From positions 1 to 63,738 of the forward strand of contig MKGP02000069.1 of NCBI GenBank assembly GCA_001913845.2: a stretch of DNA of 63,738 nucleotides, written 5' to 3'. Below are positions 46,027-54,352 of this stretch, in pieces. The position numbers and the translations under genes are program-made. The notes below the pieces were generated by a model. That model saw nothing but the letters and a program-made list of their open reading frames with translations. It was not told where the DNA came from and ran no database searches. This stretch comes from Limnothrix sp. CACIAM 69d (GTDB lineage: Bacteria > Cyanobacteriota > Cyanobacteriia > CACIAM-69d). Within the stretch, counting starts at the first letter, position 1; each line of letters starts with the position of its first letter.

Positions 46027-48174
46027 ATGGGGATCGATTTGACGGTCGAGACTGCCACGGCGGAATCGACGATCGCCCAGGCCGAAAGTCCAATGGTGGA
46101 CGGGTCGGTTACTGCAAAGGAAACTGAAGAATCAGCCCGCAGTGACCGGGGCGGACGACGCAAGCGCGGAATGCGGGCCGATGCACGCACGGCAATTCAG
46201 GGTTTAACGGAATTGGCACAAAAAACAAATAGCGTGACCGGGGAACGTCCCTGGACGATCGAGGACAGCGAAGCCACCTATCGCATTCGGGCATGGGGTG
46301 AGCCGTATTTTTCGATTAATGCGGCGGGTCACGTGACAGTTTCGCCAAAAGCGGAGCGCGGCGGGGCGATCGACTTGCACGAACTCGTTGAAGCGCTCAA
46401 GCAGCGAAATTTGGGTCTGCCTCTGTTGATTCGGTTCACGGATATTTTGGCCGATCGCATTGAACGGCTCACGGCGGTTTTTGCTAAGGCGATCGCCAAG
46501 TACAAATACGCCGGGGGCTATAAGGGTGTGTTCCCCGTCAAGTGCAACCAGCAGCGCCACTTGATTGAAGACCTGGTGGAATTTGGCCAGCCCTATCAAT
46601 TTGGCCTGGAGGCCGGGTCAAAACCAGAATTGATGATCGCCCTGGCGATGTTGACCACCCCGGGAGCCATGCTGATTTGCAATGGCTACAAGGATCGGGA
46701 ATATATCGAAACGGCGATCTTGGCCCAGCGCTTGGGCAAAACGCCCGTCATTGTGCTGGAGCAGGTGGAAGAGGTGAAACTGGCCATCTCCGCCAGTCAA
46801 CGGTTAGGCATCAAGCCAATTTTGGGTGTCCGGGCCAAGCTGAATGCGAAGGGCGTGGGCCGCTGGGGAGATTCGGCGGGCGATCGGGCAAAATTTGGCC
46901 TGACGATTCCGGAAATTCTGGGCGCGGTGGATCAACTGCGCCAAGCGGATATGCTCGACTGTTTGCAGTTGCTGCACTTCCACATCGGTTCTCAGATCTC
47001 CTCAATCAGTGTGATTAAGGATGCGATCCGTGAAGCCAGCCAGATTTATGTGGAACTGCATGAACTGGGCGCGGGGATGCAATACCTGGATGTGGGAGGC
47101 GGCTTGGGGATCGACTATGACGGTTCCAAGACGAATTTTCACGCTTCCACCAACTACACGCTGCAAAACTACGCCGATGACATTGTGGCGGCGGTGAATG
47201 ATACCTGTTCGTCGCGAGGGGTGAAGGTTCCCACTCTCATTAGCGAGAGCGGGCGGGCGGTAGCTTCGCACCAGTCGGTGTTGGTGTTTGATGTGTTGAG
47301 TGTGAGCCAAATGGCTTTCACGGAGCCGCAACCCTCGGAACCGGAAGACCACGCAGCCCTCAAGAGCCTTTACGAAACCTATTCGTTGATCGATCGGGAC
47401 AACTATCAAGAGATGTTCCACGATGCAACGCAAACTCGGGATGAGGCCTTGAGCCTGTTTAGTTTTGGTTATTTGAGCCTGACCGATCGCGCCAAAATTG
47501 AGCGGTTGTATTGGGCTTGCTGCACCAAGATTCGGGAAATTGTCCGCAAGGAAGATTACGTGCCCGATGATTTGGAATACCTAGAACAGATGATGTCGTC
47601 GATCTACTACATCAATATGTCGGTGTTCCAGTCGGCCCCGGATACTTGGGCGATCGGGCAGCTTTTCCCGATCGCGCCGATCCACCGCCTCGATGAGGAA
47701 CCCACCGAGCGGGGCATTTTGGCGGATCTCACCTGCGACAGCGACGGCAAAATCGATCAATTCATCGATTTACGCGACGTGAAAAACGTCTTGGAACTGC
47801 ACGCCCTGAAGCCGGTTGATCCCAGTCAACAGGAGGCCTATGGCGATCGGGAATATGAACCCTATTACCTGGGCATGTTCCTGAATGGCGCTTATCAGGA
47901 AATTATGGGCAGTCTGCACAATCTGTTTGGCGACACCAACACGGTTCATATCCACCTCACCCCCAAGGGCTATCGGATTGAGCATGTGGTGAAGGGCGAC
48001 ACCATGAAGGAAGCCCTCAGCTACGTGCAATACGAGCCGGATGATTTGGTGGAAAGTATTCGTCGGCAAGCGGAGCAGGCCATGCAGGAAAAACACATTT
48101 CCTTGCGGGAGTCGCAACTGCTGCTACAAAACTATGAGCGCAGCCTTCAGGGTTATACCTACCTCGCGCCTTAG
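46027..48174 (+). CDS. speA: Biosynthetic arginine decarboxylase
   Basis: 715 residues. The PLP-binding lysine is in GVFPVKCNQQRHLIEDLVEF (about residue 167), with the alanine-racemase-like barrel. The PLP phosphate-binding segment is MQYLDVGGGLGIDYDGS, and HFHIGSQISSISVIKDAIRE lies before it. Residues 1-90 are a long, charged, probably disordered N-terminus (RSDRGGRRKRGMR). The C-terminus ends ERSLQGYTYLA. It converts arginine to agmatine, the first step of polyamine synthesis from arginine. It is monocistronic, with a strong hairpin 117 bases downstream. Confidence 0.95.
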   Translation: MGIDLTVETATAESTIAQAESPMVDGSVTAKETEESARSDRGGRRKRGMRADARTAIQGLTELAQKTNSVTGERPWTIEDSEATYRIRAWGEPYFSINAAGHVTVSPKAERGGAIDLHELVEALKQRNLGLPLLIRFTDILADRIERLTAVFAKAIAKYKYAGGYKGVFPVKCNQQRHLIEDLVEFGQPYQFGLEAGSKPELMIALAMLTTPGAMLICNGYKDREYIETAILAQRLGKTPVIVLEQVEEVKLAISASQRLGIKPILGVRAKLNAKGVGRWGDSAGDRAKFGLTIPEILGAVDQLRQADMLDCLQLLHFHIGSQISSISVIKDAIREASQIYVELHELGAGMQYLDVGGGLGIDYDGSKTNFHASTNYTLQNYADDIVAAVNDTCSSRGVKVPTLISESGRAVASHQSVLVFDVLSVSQMAFTEPQPSEPEDHAALKSLYETYSLIDRDNYQEMFHDATQTRDEALSLFSFGYLSLTDRAKIERLYWACCTKIREIVRKEDYVPDDLEYLEQMMSSIYYINMSVFQSAPDTWAIGQLFPIAPIHRLDEEPTERGILADLTCDSDGKIDQFIDLRDVKNVLELHALKPVDPSQQEAYGDREYEPYYLGMFLNGAYQEIMGSLHNLFGDTNTVHIHLTPKGYRIEHVVKGDTMKEALSYVQYEPDDLVESIRRQAEQAMQEKHISLRESQLLLQNYERSLQGYTYLAP

Positions 48175-48291
48175 GCTGGTCGGAGTTCGCAGGGGTGGCA
48201 TTGCCGGGAGCTGAACTCGATCGGGTTTTGGCTTTTCGGTTAATGCCCTGTGAGTGCCCCTGGTTTACGTGAATCAGGACGGTACTGATCA

Positions 48292-48332
48292 AACAGTGGC
48301 CAAGCAGCAGGACAAGCTGCTTGGCCACTGTT
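48292..48332 (+). terminator. Strong 17-bp hairpin downstream of speA
   Basis: AACAGTGGCCAAGCAGC (48292-48308) is perfectly complementary to GCTGCTTGGCCACTGTT (48316-48332) across a 7-base loop. There is only a weak T content after it. It is likely a terminator or RNA-stability hairpin. Confidence 0.85.
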
Positions 48333-48399
48333 CTGTTCGGAAATTTCAGCCGAAAATCTTGGCCGGAATCGAATCACTGGCCCTACCAAGTCTTGGGGG

Positions 48400-48511
48400 C
48401 AAGGGGTTTAAACCCCTTGTCTGGGATGGTTGCGCCTCTAGATCGCCCACCAGGGCATCAACTCGCCAATCCCAAGTTTAAACCCCTTGTCTGGGATGGT
48501 TGCGCCTCTAG
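48400..48511. repeat. Palindrome variant CAAGGGGTTTAAACCCCTTG with 36-bp direct repeat
   Basis: The 20-bp palindrome at 48400-48419 has compensating changes that preserve symmetry (GGGGTTTAAACCCC). The 36-bp segment GTTTAAACCCCTTGTCTGGG... is repeated exactly 70 bases on (48476-48511). The second copy lacks the left arm, so it is a duplicated half. Confidence 0.9.
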
Positions 48512-48604
48512 GGCAGTGGCCTCTAAACGAATGATCTAGTGATCTAGGCGGATTACGTCTGGGGTGAATGAGTCGCGGCAAAATGCAAGCGCTTGGCTGT
48601 GCGC

Positions 48605-48850
48605 CTAAGCCGCTTCGCAGACGATCGGGCCCATTTGCGATCGAGCAATCACCATTTCGCCATGGCCAGGAATCCAGACCGTCCAGGCTTCATCCTCATG
48701 CTCACAAAGCAACAGCGCCCGATCGTGGCAAGTGTCATTCGGCAACCAGAGCAGATTAACCCAGCAGCGCTCCTGAGGGCGGGCAAGGTTAGCCGTGGCC
48801 GTCCAAGTTGTGGGGCTGTAGGAACGGGTGACGCGATCGCTCAGTTGCAT
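48605..48850 (-). CDS. Small conserved hypothetical protein
   Basis: 81 residues starting MQLSDRVTRSYSPTTWTATA. AAGGAG stands at good distance before the ATG, which supports 48850 over an upstream codon at 48874. ERCWVNLLWLPNDTCHDRAL, LLCEHEDEAWTVWIPGHGEM and VIARSQ look like a compact beta-rich domain I recall in other cyanobacteria, without a known role. It is upstream of nothing on its strand and isolated between speA and the CHAT gene. Confidence 0.6.
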   Translation of the reverse strand: MQLSDRVTRSYSPTTWTATANLARPQERCWVNLLWLPNDTCHDRALLLCEHEDEAWTVWIPGHGEMVIARSQMGPIVCEAA

Positions 48851-48949
48851 GGCCTCAACTCCTTTGGACATCAACGCCCAGCTTAAAAGACCAGTCTTTT
48901 TCTGTATCTAAAGCTACGGAATGATCATCAAGCCTGTCAATGCTCCGTT

Positions 48950-49033
48950 GAAGAACGTTACAGATTCAAGCGCGATCGCCTGCTTTCCCATGAAGAACGT
49001 TACAAATTCAAGCGAGATCGCCTGTTTTCCCGT
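48950..49033. repeat. Tandem 42-bp repeat, two copies
   Basis: GAAGAACGTTACARATTCAAG followed by CGMGATCGCCTGYTTTCCCRT occurs at 48950-48991 and 48992-49033 with a few differences. The second copy ends 6 bases before the stop codon of the minus-strand CHAT gene. Confidence 0.9.
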
Positions 49034-49039
49034 CGATCC

Positions 49040-52000
49040 CTAACGAGCTGCCCCCACCAGGGAAAAGGCCGCCCAATTCACCGGATCGGGGTGACGCTGT
49101 TGAGTGTCCAGCATGGCCGCCCGCAAAGCCGCTGCCCGATCGCCCGACTTCAAAAATTCCCGGTAGAACGTCAACATCAACTCCGAAGTGGGCTGATCTG
49201 GCACTGCCCAAAGGGAAACAACCGTGCTGGGCGCACCCGCTACAATGAACGCCCGCGACAGCCCGATCGCCCCATCGCTGGTGAGTCGGCCCCGTCCCGT
49301 ATCGCAGGCACTCAGCACTACTAACTGCGCCTTTAGCTTCAGGTTCAAGATTTCCTCGGTGGTCAGAAATCCGTCTTGGTCATCCCCTTCCGGATTGGGG
49401 CTGGGAGCCAACGCCAAAGCCCCCGGAACCGCCGGAATGACCCCCTCACCGAAGTAGTCATCCAGCAGGCCATGGGTGGCAAGGTGAATAATTTGGGATT
49501 CTTCCATTCGGGCGGTGACGGCGGTTTCGGTGGCCGCTGCGCCTTCCAGGGGCTGAGTGTTCAGCAATTGGGCGATCGCCCGGGCCTCCAAGCTGGCTCC
49601 CGGCAAGGGGGCCAAGGAGCGTTCCTGGTCACCCAAGTTGCGATCGGGAATTTGGGGCATGGTGGGGTTACCCACCACCAAAGCCGGGCCGCGCGGGGGT
49701 TGGGCTTGTCCCGCCGATAGCGGGGGCAGTTGGCTGCTAGCCAAGGCCAACACGCGAATGGAAGGAGAGACCGACAGGGTGTGATTTTGGATCAGGTATT
49801 GGCCATCGGGATTGCGCAGGGCCGCAAAGGGTACCAGAAATAGCGTGCCTTGGGGAATAAACACCACCCGATCGCTCGGCTCCTTGGGCAATAGATCGGC
49901 GATCGGCTCAATCAACAGGCTGTGGAGTTGGCGCAGGCTGGGCAATTGTTGAAAGGTCACCTTGCTGCGGCTGCGGCCCACCAGATCATTCAAAGGAAGC
50001 GGGTGCGGCTGGTTTTCGGCCTGGGGTAACTGGCCGCGCCGAAAGTGAATTTGCCCCTCGGGCGACACCACCCAAATATTCACCTTGTCCGGTGGCGGCG
50101 GATTGAGGGCGCTGGTTTGGGGCTTGGCGGTGGTTAATTGGCAGGACTTGCTGTAGATGCTGCAATAGGTCGTGCTGTCCTCTTGCTGAACCGCGTAGAT
50201 CACCAGGGTGGCCCGCTGCGATCGGGCAGTGGCCTGGATGCTTTCCACCGACACAGCGGAATCGGGGTTAGCCAAACGACCTTGGGCGGCCAATTTCCCC
50301 ATCATCAAGTCCAAAAACACGCGCGATCGCCCCTGTTCTGACACCACCAGGGCCTGTTCCGGGCGGTTTTGAGCCAAGTACACATCCTGAAGCCGTTGAT
50401 TGACTTGAGTTTGCAGCTCAATAAAGCCCACTTTGAAATAATCTTCGCCAATGAAGGTTTTCACCAGCTCATCCCAACCCTCGCTCGCTTGGGTCAGGAC
50501 GCTGGCGGCTCGGTTCAAATCGCCGGATTGGTGCAGAGCCAAGCCCAAATCACTGAGCACCTCCACTTGGCCCCGTCGATCGTTCACCGTTTGGGCAATG
50601 TTCAGCGCCGCTTCATAGGATTTGATGGCCGCGCCCCAGTTGCCTTGGGCCGCTTGGGCCAGGCCAATCGAGCGTTGGGCCGCATATTTCAATCGGGGGC
50701 TGGGGGCAATTTCCCAGGCTTTTTCTGCCGCTGCGATCGCCGCCGCAAAGTTGCCTTGGTTCAGGTCAAGGGCGCTGCTCAGTTGCCAAAACTCCGGCTC
50801 CCACAGCCGATTGCTGACCCCTTTCAGGTTTTGGCGAGCTTCGTTCAGGTAGCGGCGAGCCTGGGCATAGTCTCCTGCGCCGATCAGGCCCTGCACCATG
50901 GTGATTAAGGCTCCTAAGCGCCGAACGGGCGTGGCCGTTTGCAGCGGATCGTTGAGCACCTCCAAGCTGTCGATCATGCCGGTGGCATAGTCGCCAATGG
51001 CGATCGCCCCCTTGGCGCGATCGATCAAAGCCGCATGGTAAAAGGGGCCACCAGCGGAAGCCTGTAACCGTTGTTGATAAAACTCCAGGGCTTTCAGATA
51101 ATCCGCCCGTTCGTAGTGAACATTGCCAATGATCCCCAAGGCTACCGATTCGGCACTGGCCGATCGCTCCTGCCGCGCCAGATTCAGCGCCTGGAATCCC
51201 CAATCGATCGCCTGATCCAGTTGCCCCCGCTGAAAGGTGACCATGGCCAACTGAGCCATGGTCACCGCCGCGCCCGCCCCATCCCGATCGCGCCGATAAA
51301 TTCCCAGGGCCTGTTCCCAGGTGGCCTGGGCCTCCGGCAACCGACCTTGGCCCAACAGGTTCACGCCCTGCTCCAACAGGCGATCGCCCTCTGCCGAATT
51401 TTGTTGCTCCTGAATCAGAATTGCCGGCCCTTCCTTGGGCAGTGGGCCGCCGTAGCCGATCACCCCCGCCATTTCGGCCCCATCGATGTTGGCTCCGTCC
51501 AGCTTGGCCCCGGTCAAATTCGCTCCATTCAAATCGGCCCCAAACAGAATCGCCCCCGTTAGATCAGCATTGGTCAAATTCGCCTGGTTTAACTCCGCCC
51601 AGGACAAATCGGCCCCCATCAACTTGGCCTCCGTCAGGTTCGCTCCGTTGAAACTGACTTTGGACAAGTCCACGCCGCTGAGGTCAACTCCCGCCAAATC
51701 CGTGCCATCTAGATCGCAATCCTCCAGGGTGGCCGATCGCAAATTCACCCCCTGCAAATTCGCCCTCGACAGGGTGGCATCTTCCAAATTGGCTCCCGTC
51801 AAGTTAGCCCCAGCCAAGTTGGCACGCCAAGCCAAAACCGACTCCAGATTCGCCCCCGATAAGTTCGCGCCTCGCAAATCGGCCCCGCTCAGGTTGGCAT
51901 AGCTCATCCGTTGGCCACTGAGATCCGCCCCCGACAGGTCGCAGCCCTCGCATTGATTGGTGGCAAACAGTTGGCGCAAATGCTCAGGATTAAAGCCCCA

Positions 52001-52087
52001 GGCGCGATCGCCCCCAATGCCCCAACAACTGCCCCACAACAGCAGCACCAACAACCGATTACCAGAGCGATCGAGCCAAGTTGCCAT
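49040..52087 (-). CDS. Secreted pentapeptide-TPR-CHAT protein
   Basis: 1015 residues in three parts. A signal peptide (RLLVLLLWGSCWGIGGDRAW, about 11-30) leads to LRQLFATNQCEGCDLSGADL and about 30 pentapeptide repeats (A(D/N)LxG style) from about 46 to 210, which fold as a right-handed beta helix. TPRs follow to about 620 (GLGQAAQGNWGAAIKSYEAA-like units). The C-terminal CHAT domain has dyad-like His in QIIHLATHGLLDDYF and Cys in LVVLSACDTGRGRLTSDGAI, ending HPDPVNWAAFSLVGAAR. Pentapeptide plus CHAT in one chain suggests a scaffolded protease or sensor outside the plasma membrane. The function is unknown. The start at 52087 has CAGGAC upstream. A longer frame to 52195 would hide the signal peptide. 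Confidence 0.88.
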   Translation of the reverse strand: MATWLDRSGNRLLVLLLWGSCWGIGGDRAWGFNPEHLRQLFATNQCEGCDLSGADLSGQRMSYANLSGADLRGANLSGANLESVLAWRANLAGANLTGANLEDATLSRANLQGVNLRSATLEDCDLDGTDLAGVDLSGVDLSKVSFNGANLTEAKLMGADLSWAELNQANLTNADLTGAILFGADLNGANLTGAKLDGANIDGAEMAGVIGYGGPLPKEGPAILIQEQQNSAEGDRLLEQGVNLLGQGRLPEAQATWEQALGIYRRDRDGAGAAVTMAQLAMVTFQRGQLDQAIDWGFQALNLARQERSASAESVALGIIGNVHYERADYLKALEFYQQRLQASAGGPFYHAALIDRAKGAIAIGDYATGMIDSLEVLNDPLQTATPVRRLGALITMVQGLIGAGDYAQARRYLNEARQNLKGVSNRLWEPEFWQLSSALDLNQGNFAAAIAAAEKAWEIAPSPRLKYAAQRSIGLAQAAQGNWGAAIKSYEAALNIAQTVNDRRGQVEVLSDLGLALHQSGDLNRAASVLTQASEGWDELVKTFIGEDYFKVGFIELQTQVNQRLQDVYLAQNRPEQALVVSEQGRSRVFLDLMMGKLAAQGRLANPDSAVSVESIQATARSQRATLVIYAVQQEDSTTYCSIYSKSCQLTTAKPQTSALNPPPPDKVNIWVVSPEGQIHFRRGQLPQAENQPHPLPLNDLVGRSRSKVTFQQLPSLRQLHSLLIEPIADLLPKEPSDRVVFIPQGTLFLVPFAALRNPDGQYLIQNHTLSVSPSIRVLALASSQLPPLSAGQAQPPRGPALVVGNPTMPQIPDRNLGDQERSLAPLPGASLEARAIAQLLNTQPLEGAAATETAVTARMEESQIIHLATHGLLDDYFGEGVIPAVPGALALAPSPNPEGDDQDGFLTTEEILNLKLKAQLVVLSACDTGRGRLTSDGAIGLSRAFIVAGAPSTVVSLWAVPDQPTSELMLTFYREFLKSGDRAAALRAAMLDTQQRHPDPVNWAAFSLVGAAR

Positions 52088-52741
52088 GTGAAATTGTCCT
52101 GAAGTGGGGAGGAGGAGTGCTGAGGACGCAGTTAAACGGCAAATCGCAGGCGAGACTGAATCAGCCCCCGGACGAACGATTAGGGCCAGCGCCATTCAGC
52201 ACAGTCTTAATTCAAAAAACAGCGGCAATTCAAGAGCAGCAATTCAAGAGCGGCAATTCAAGACAACAACCTTGCGTTCCAGCCGCCCAAGATAGGCTTC
52301 CGACCCTGGCAAAGCACTGCATCCCAATGGGCAATCGTTTGGCCAATCAGTGACCAATCAGCAGCCAGGGTCACTTGGCATGATGTAGTTTTGTATAAGG
52401 TTACACAGTTTTGGCGAAGTACCGAGAATTAGACCCCAAAACCCATCTAGGATAGGAATAGGTATTCGATCAGCAATGGATCAGCAATGACTGCTCATTG
52501 ACTTTTCAATCGTTTCTTTAATTATTTTTTCAATCATTATTGATCGGTTCTCAATCGTTGGTTTTTGGCTATTGCTTCAACGCTGTTTTGGCATGATTAG
52601 ATCATCACTAATTGACTTTTAACAAACACTTCAATCAATCTTTAACTCAGAACAGAATTGGTACTTGATCAATCCTTAAGCGATTTTGGGTCAGTGCAGA
52701 ATCGGTTCTGATGGGACATGGACAAATCTAGGAGGTGTCCA
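52088..52741. other. Intergenic region between divergent CHAT and SSADH genes
   Basis: 654 bases without a gene. Three short tandem units of GCAATTCAAGAGC type occur at 52222-52265. 52490-52640 is AT-rich, with repeated TCAATC and TTGACTTTT motifs, and probably holds the promoters. Confidence 0.5.
52222..52265. repeat. Three tandem 14-15-bp GGCAATTCAAGAG units
   Basis: GCGGCAATTCAAGAG, CAGCAATTCAAGAG and CGGCAATTCAAGACA follow each other. Simple repeat with no coding role seen. Confidence 0.8.
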
Positions 52742-54133
52742 GTGGCCATTGCAACTGTCAATCCTACAACTGGGCAATGGGTTCAACGTTTTGAACCGCT
52801 CACGGATCAGGCATTAGCCGCCAAACTAGAGTTAGCCGATCGCGCCTTTCAGGCTTATCAAACTGTGCCGATCGCCCAACGAGCAGCCTGGTTAAATCAA
52901 GTGGCCGATCGCCTGGAAACGGACTGCGAAGCCCTTGCCCGGTTGGCTGTTTTGGAAATGGGAAAACCCCTAACCGCAGCGATCGGGGAAGTGCAAAAAT
53001 GCGCCGCCGTTTGTCGTTTTTATGCCGATCGAGCAGCCGAGTTTTTAGCGGATGAAATGGTTGAAACCGATGCTCACCGCAGCTTTATTCGGTATCAACC
53101 CTTGGGCCTCATTTTGGCCGTCATGCCTTGGAATTTTCCCTATTGGCAAGTGTTTCGCTTTGCTGCTCCGGCCCTGATGGCCGGCAATGGGGCCCTGCTG
53201 AAACATGCGTCCAATGTGCCGCAGGTGGCCCAAAAGCTAGAGGACTTATTTTTGGCGGGAGGGTTTCCGGCGGGCATCTTCCAAACCTTGCTGATCGGGA
53301 GCGATCGGGTGGCGGCTTTGGTGGCGGATCCGCGAATCGCGGCGGCCACCCTCACCGGCAGCGAAGGGGCAGGCAGCGCCCTGGCGAGCCATTGCGGAAC
53401 CCATCTCAAAAAAACCCTGTTGGAGTTGGGCGGCAGCGATCCGCTGATTGTTTGCCCCAGTGCCGATTTTGAGCAAGCGGTGGCCACGGCCGTCGCGTCT
53501 CGAATGCTGAACAACGGCCAAACCTGCATCGCCGCCAAACGATTCATCACCGTGGGATCGATCGGGCCGGCCTTTGAAGCGGCCGTTGCCCAGGCCTTTG
53601 CTCAGTTGGTGGTTGGCGATCCGGGCGATCGCGCAACCCAGTTGGGGCCCCTGGCCACGGCCCAAATTCTGGAGGAGTTGGCAGACCAGGTGAACCGGGC
53701 GATCGCTGCCGGGGCCCGGGTGGTGGTTGGGGGCGATCGGGCGGCCCTGCTCGATCGTCTGCCGTCCTCCCTGCAAGGTGGGCACTTCTATCCCCCAACC
53801 CTGCTGGCGGACTTGCCCCCCAACGCCCCGATCGCCCAAGAGGAATTCTTTGGCCCCGTTGCCCTCCTTTTCCACACCGAAACCCTCGACCAGGCGATCG
53901 CCCTAGCCAACAACACGCCTTTCGGCTTGGGGGCCAGCATTTGGACTACGGATTCTTCAGAAATTGAGCAAGGAATTCAACAACTACAAGCGGGTGCTGT
54001 GTTTGTCAATAGCCTGGTGAAATCGGATCCGCGATTGCCCTTTGGCGGCATCAAACGTTCCGGCTATGGTCGCGAACTGGCTCGTCAGGGCATGTTGGAA
54101 TTTATGAACGCCAAAACCGTTTGGGTTCACTAG
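52742..54133 (+). CDS. Succinate-semialdehyde dehydrogenase
   Basis: 463 residues starting at a GTG. A perfect AGGAGGT (52730-52736) lies 5 bases upstream, which makes 52742 the start and not the ATG at 52718. Aldehyde dehydrogenase motifs are PLGLILAVMPWNFPYWQVFR, Glu in KTLLELGGSDPLIV, and the catalytic Cys in MLNNGQTCIAAKRFI. It oxidises succinic semialdehyde to succinate with NAD(P). The TPP enzyme 219 bases downstream is the partner that makes its substrate, as in Synechococcus 7002 (A2771 and A2770). Together they replace 2-oxoglutarate dehydrogenase in the TCA cycle. Confidence 0.92.
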   Translation: MAIATVNPTTGQWVQRFEPLTDQALAAKLELADRAFQAYQTVPIAQRAAWLNQVADRLETDCEALARLAVLEMGKPLTAAIGEVQKCAAVCRFYADRAAEFLADEMVETDAHRSFIRYQPLGLILAVMPWNFPYWQVFRFAAPALMAGNGALLKHASNVPQVAQKLEDLFLAGGFPAGIFQTLLIGSDRVAALVADPRIAAATLTGSEGAGSALASHCGTHLKKTLLELGGSDPLIVCPSADFEQAVATAVASRMLNNGQTCIAAKRFITVGSIGPAFEAAVAQAFAQLVVGDPGDRATQLGPLATAQILEELADQVNRAIAAGARVVVGGDRAALLDRLPSSLQGGHFYPPTLLADLPPNAPIAQEEFFGPVALLFHTETLDQAIALANNTPFGLGASIWTTDSSEIEQGIQQLQAGAVFVNSLVKSDPRLPFGGIKRSGYGRELARQGMLEFMNAKTVWVH

Positions 54134-54263
54134 GCACTTAAACATTGAAGAAGACAAGGGGCTTCAGCCCCTTGCTCCTGCGACTACCTGTACCGTTTGG
54201 GTTCATTAGGCATTTGAAAATTGAAGAAGACAAGGGACTTCAGCCCCTTGCTCCCGCGACAAT
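54116..54263. repeat. 76-bp tandem duplication covering the SSADH stop codon and a palindrome variant
   Basis: ACCGTTTGGGTTCACTAGGC, which holds the last codons and stop of the dehydrogenase gene, recurs 76 bases later as ACCGTTTGGGTTCATTAGGC. Each is followed by ATTGAAGAAGACAAGGGRC then TTCAGCCCCTTGCTC. The palindrome copies are at 54155-54174 and 54231-54250, the second with one arm mismatch. The gene's end was copied along with the palindrome. Confidence 0.93.
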
Positions 54264-54352
54264 CTGCCCCTTGCTATGACCCACAGCTACCGTCGTCCTT
54301 CAGGAATTGATCCGTTTAAACAACCACCATTGACGATCCCGGAACCTAATCT

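Larger units (their letters stand above)
48175..48604. other. Intergenic region with terminator and duplicated palindrome segment
   Basis: No gene. It contains the speA hairpin at 48292-48332, a palindrome variant at 48400-48419, and a 36-bp direct repeat at 48406-48441 and 48476-48511. Confidence 0.6.
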
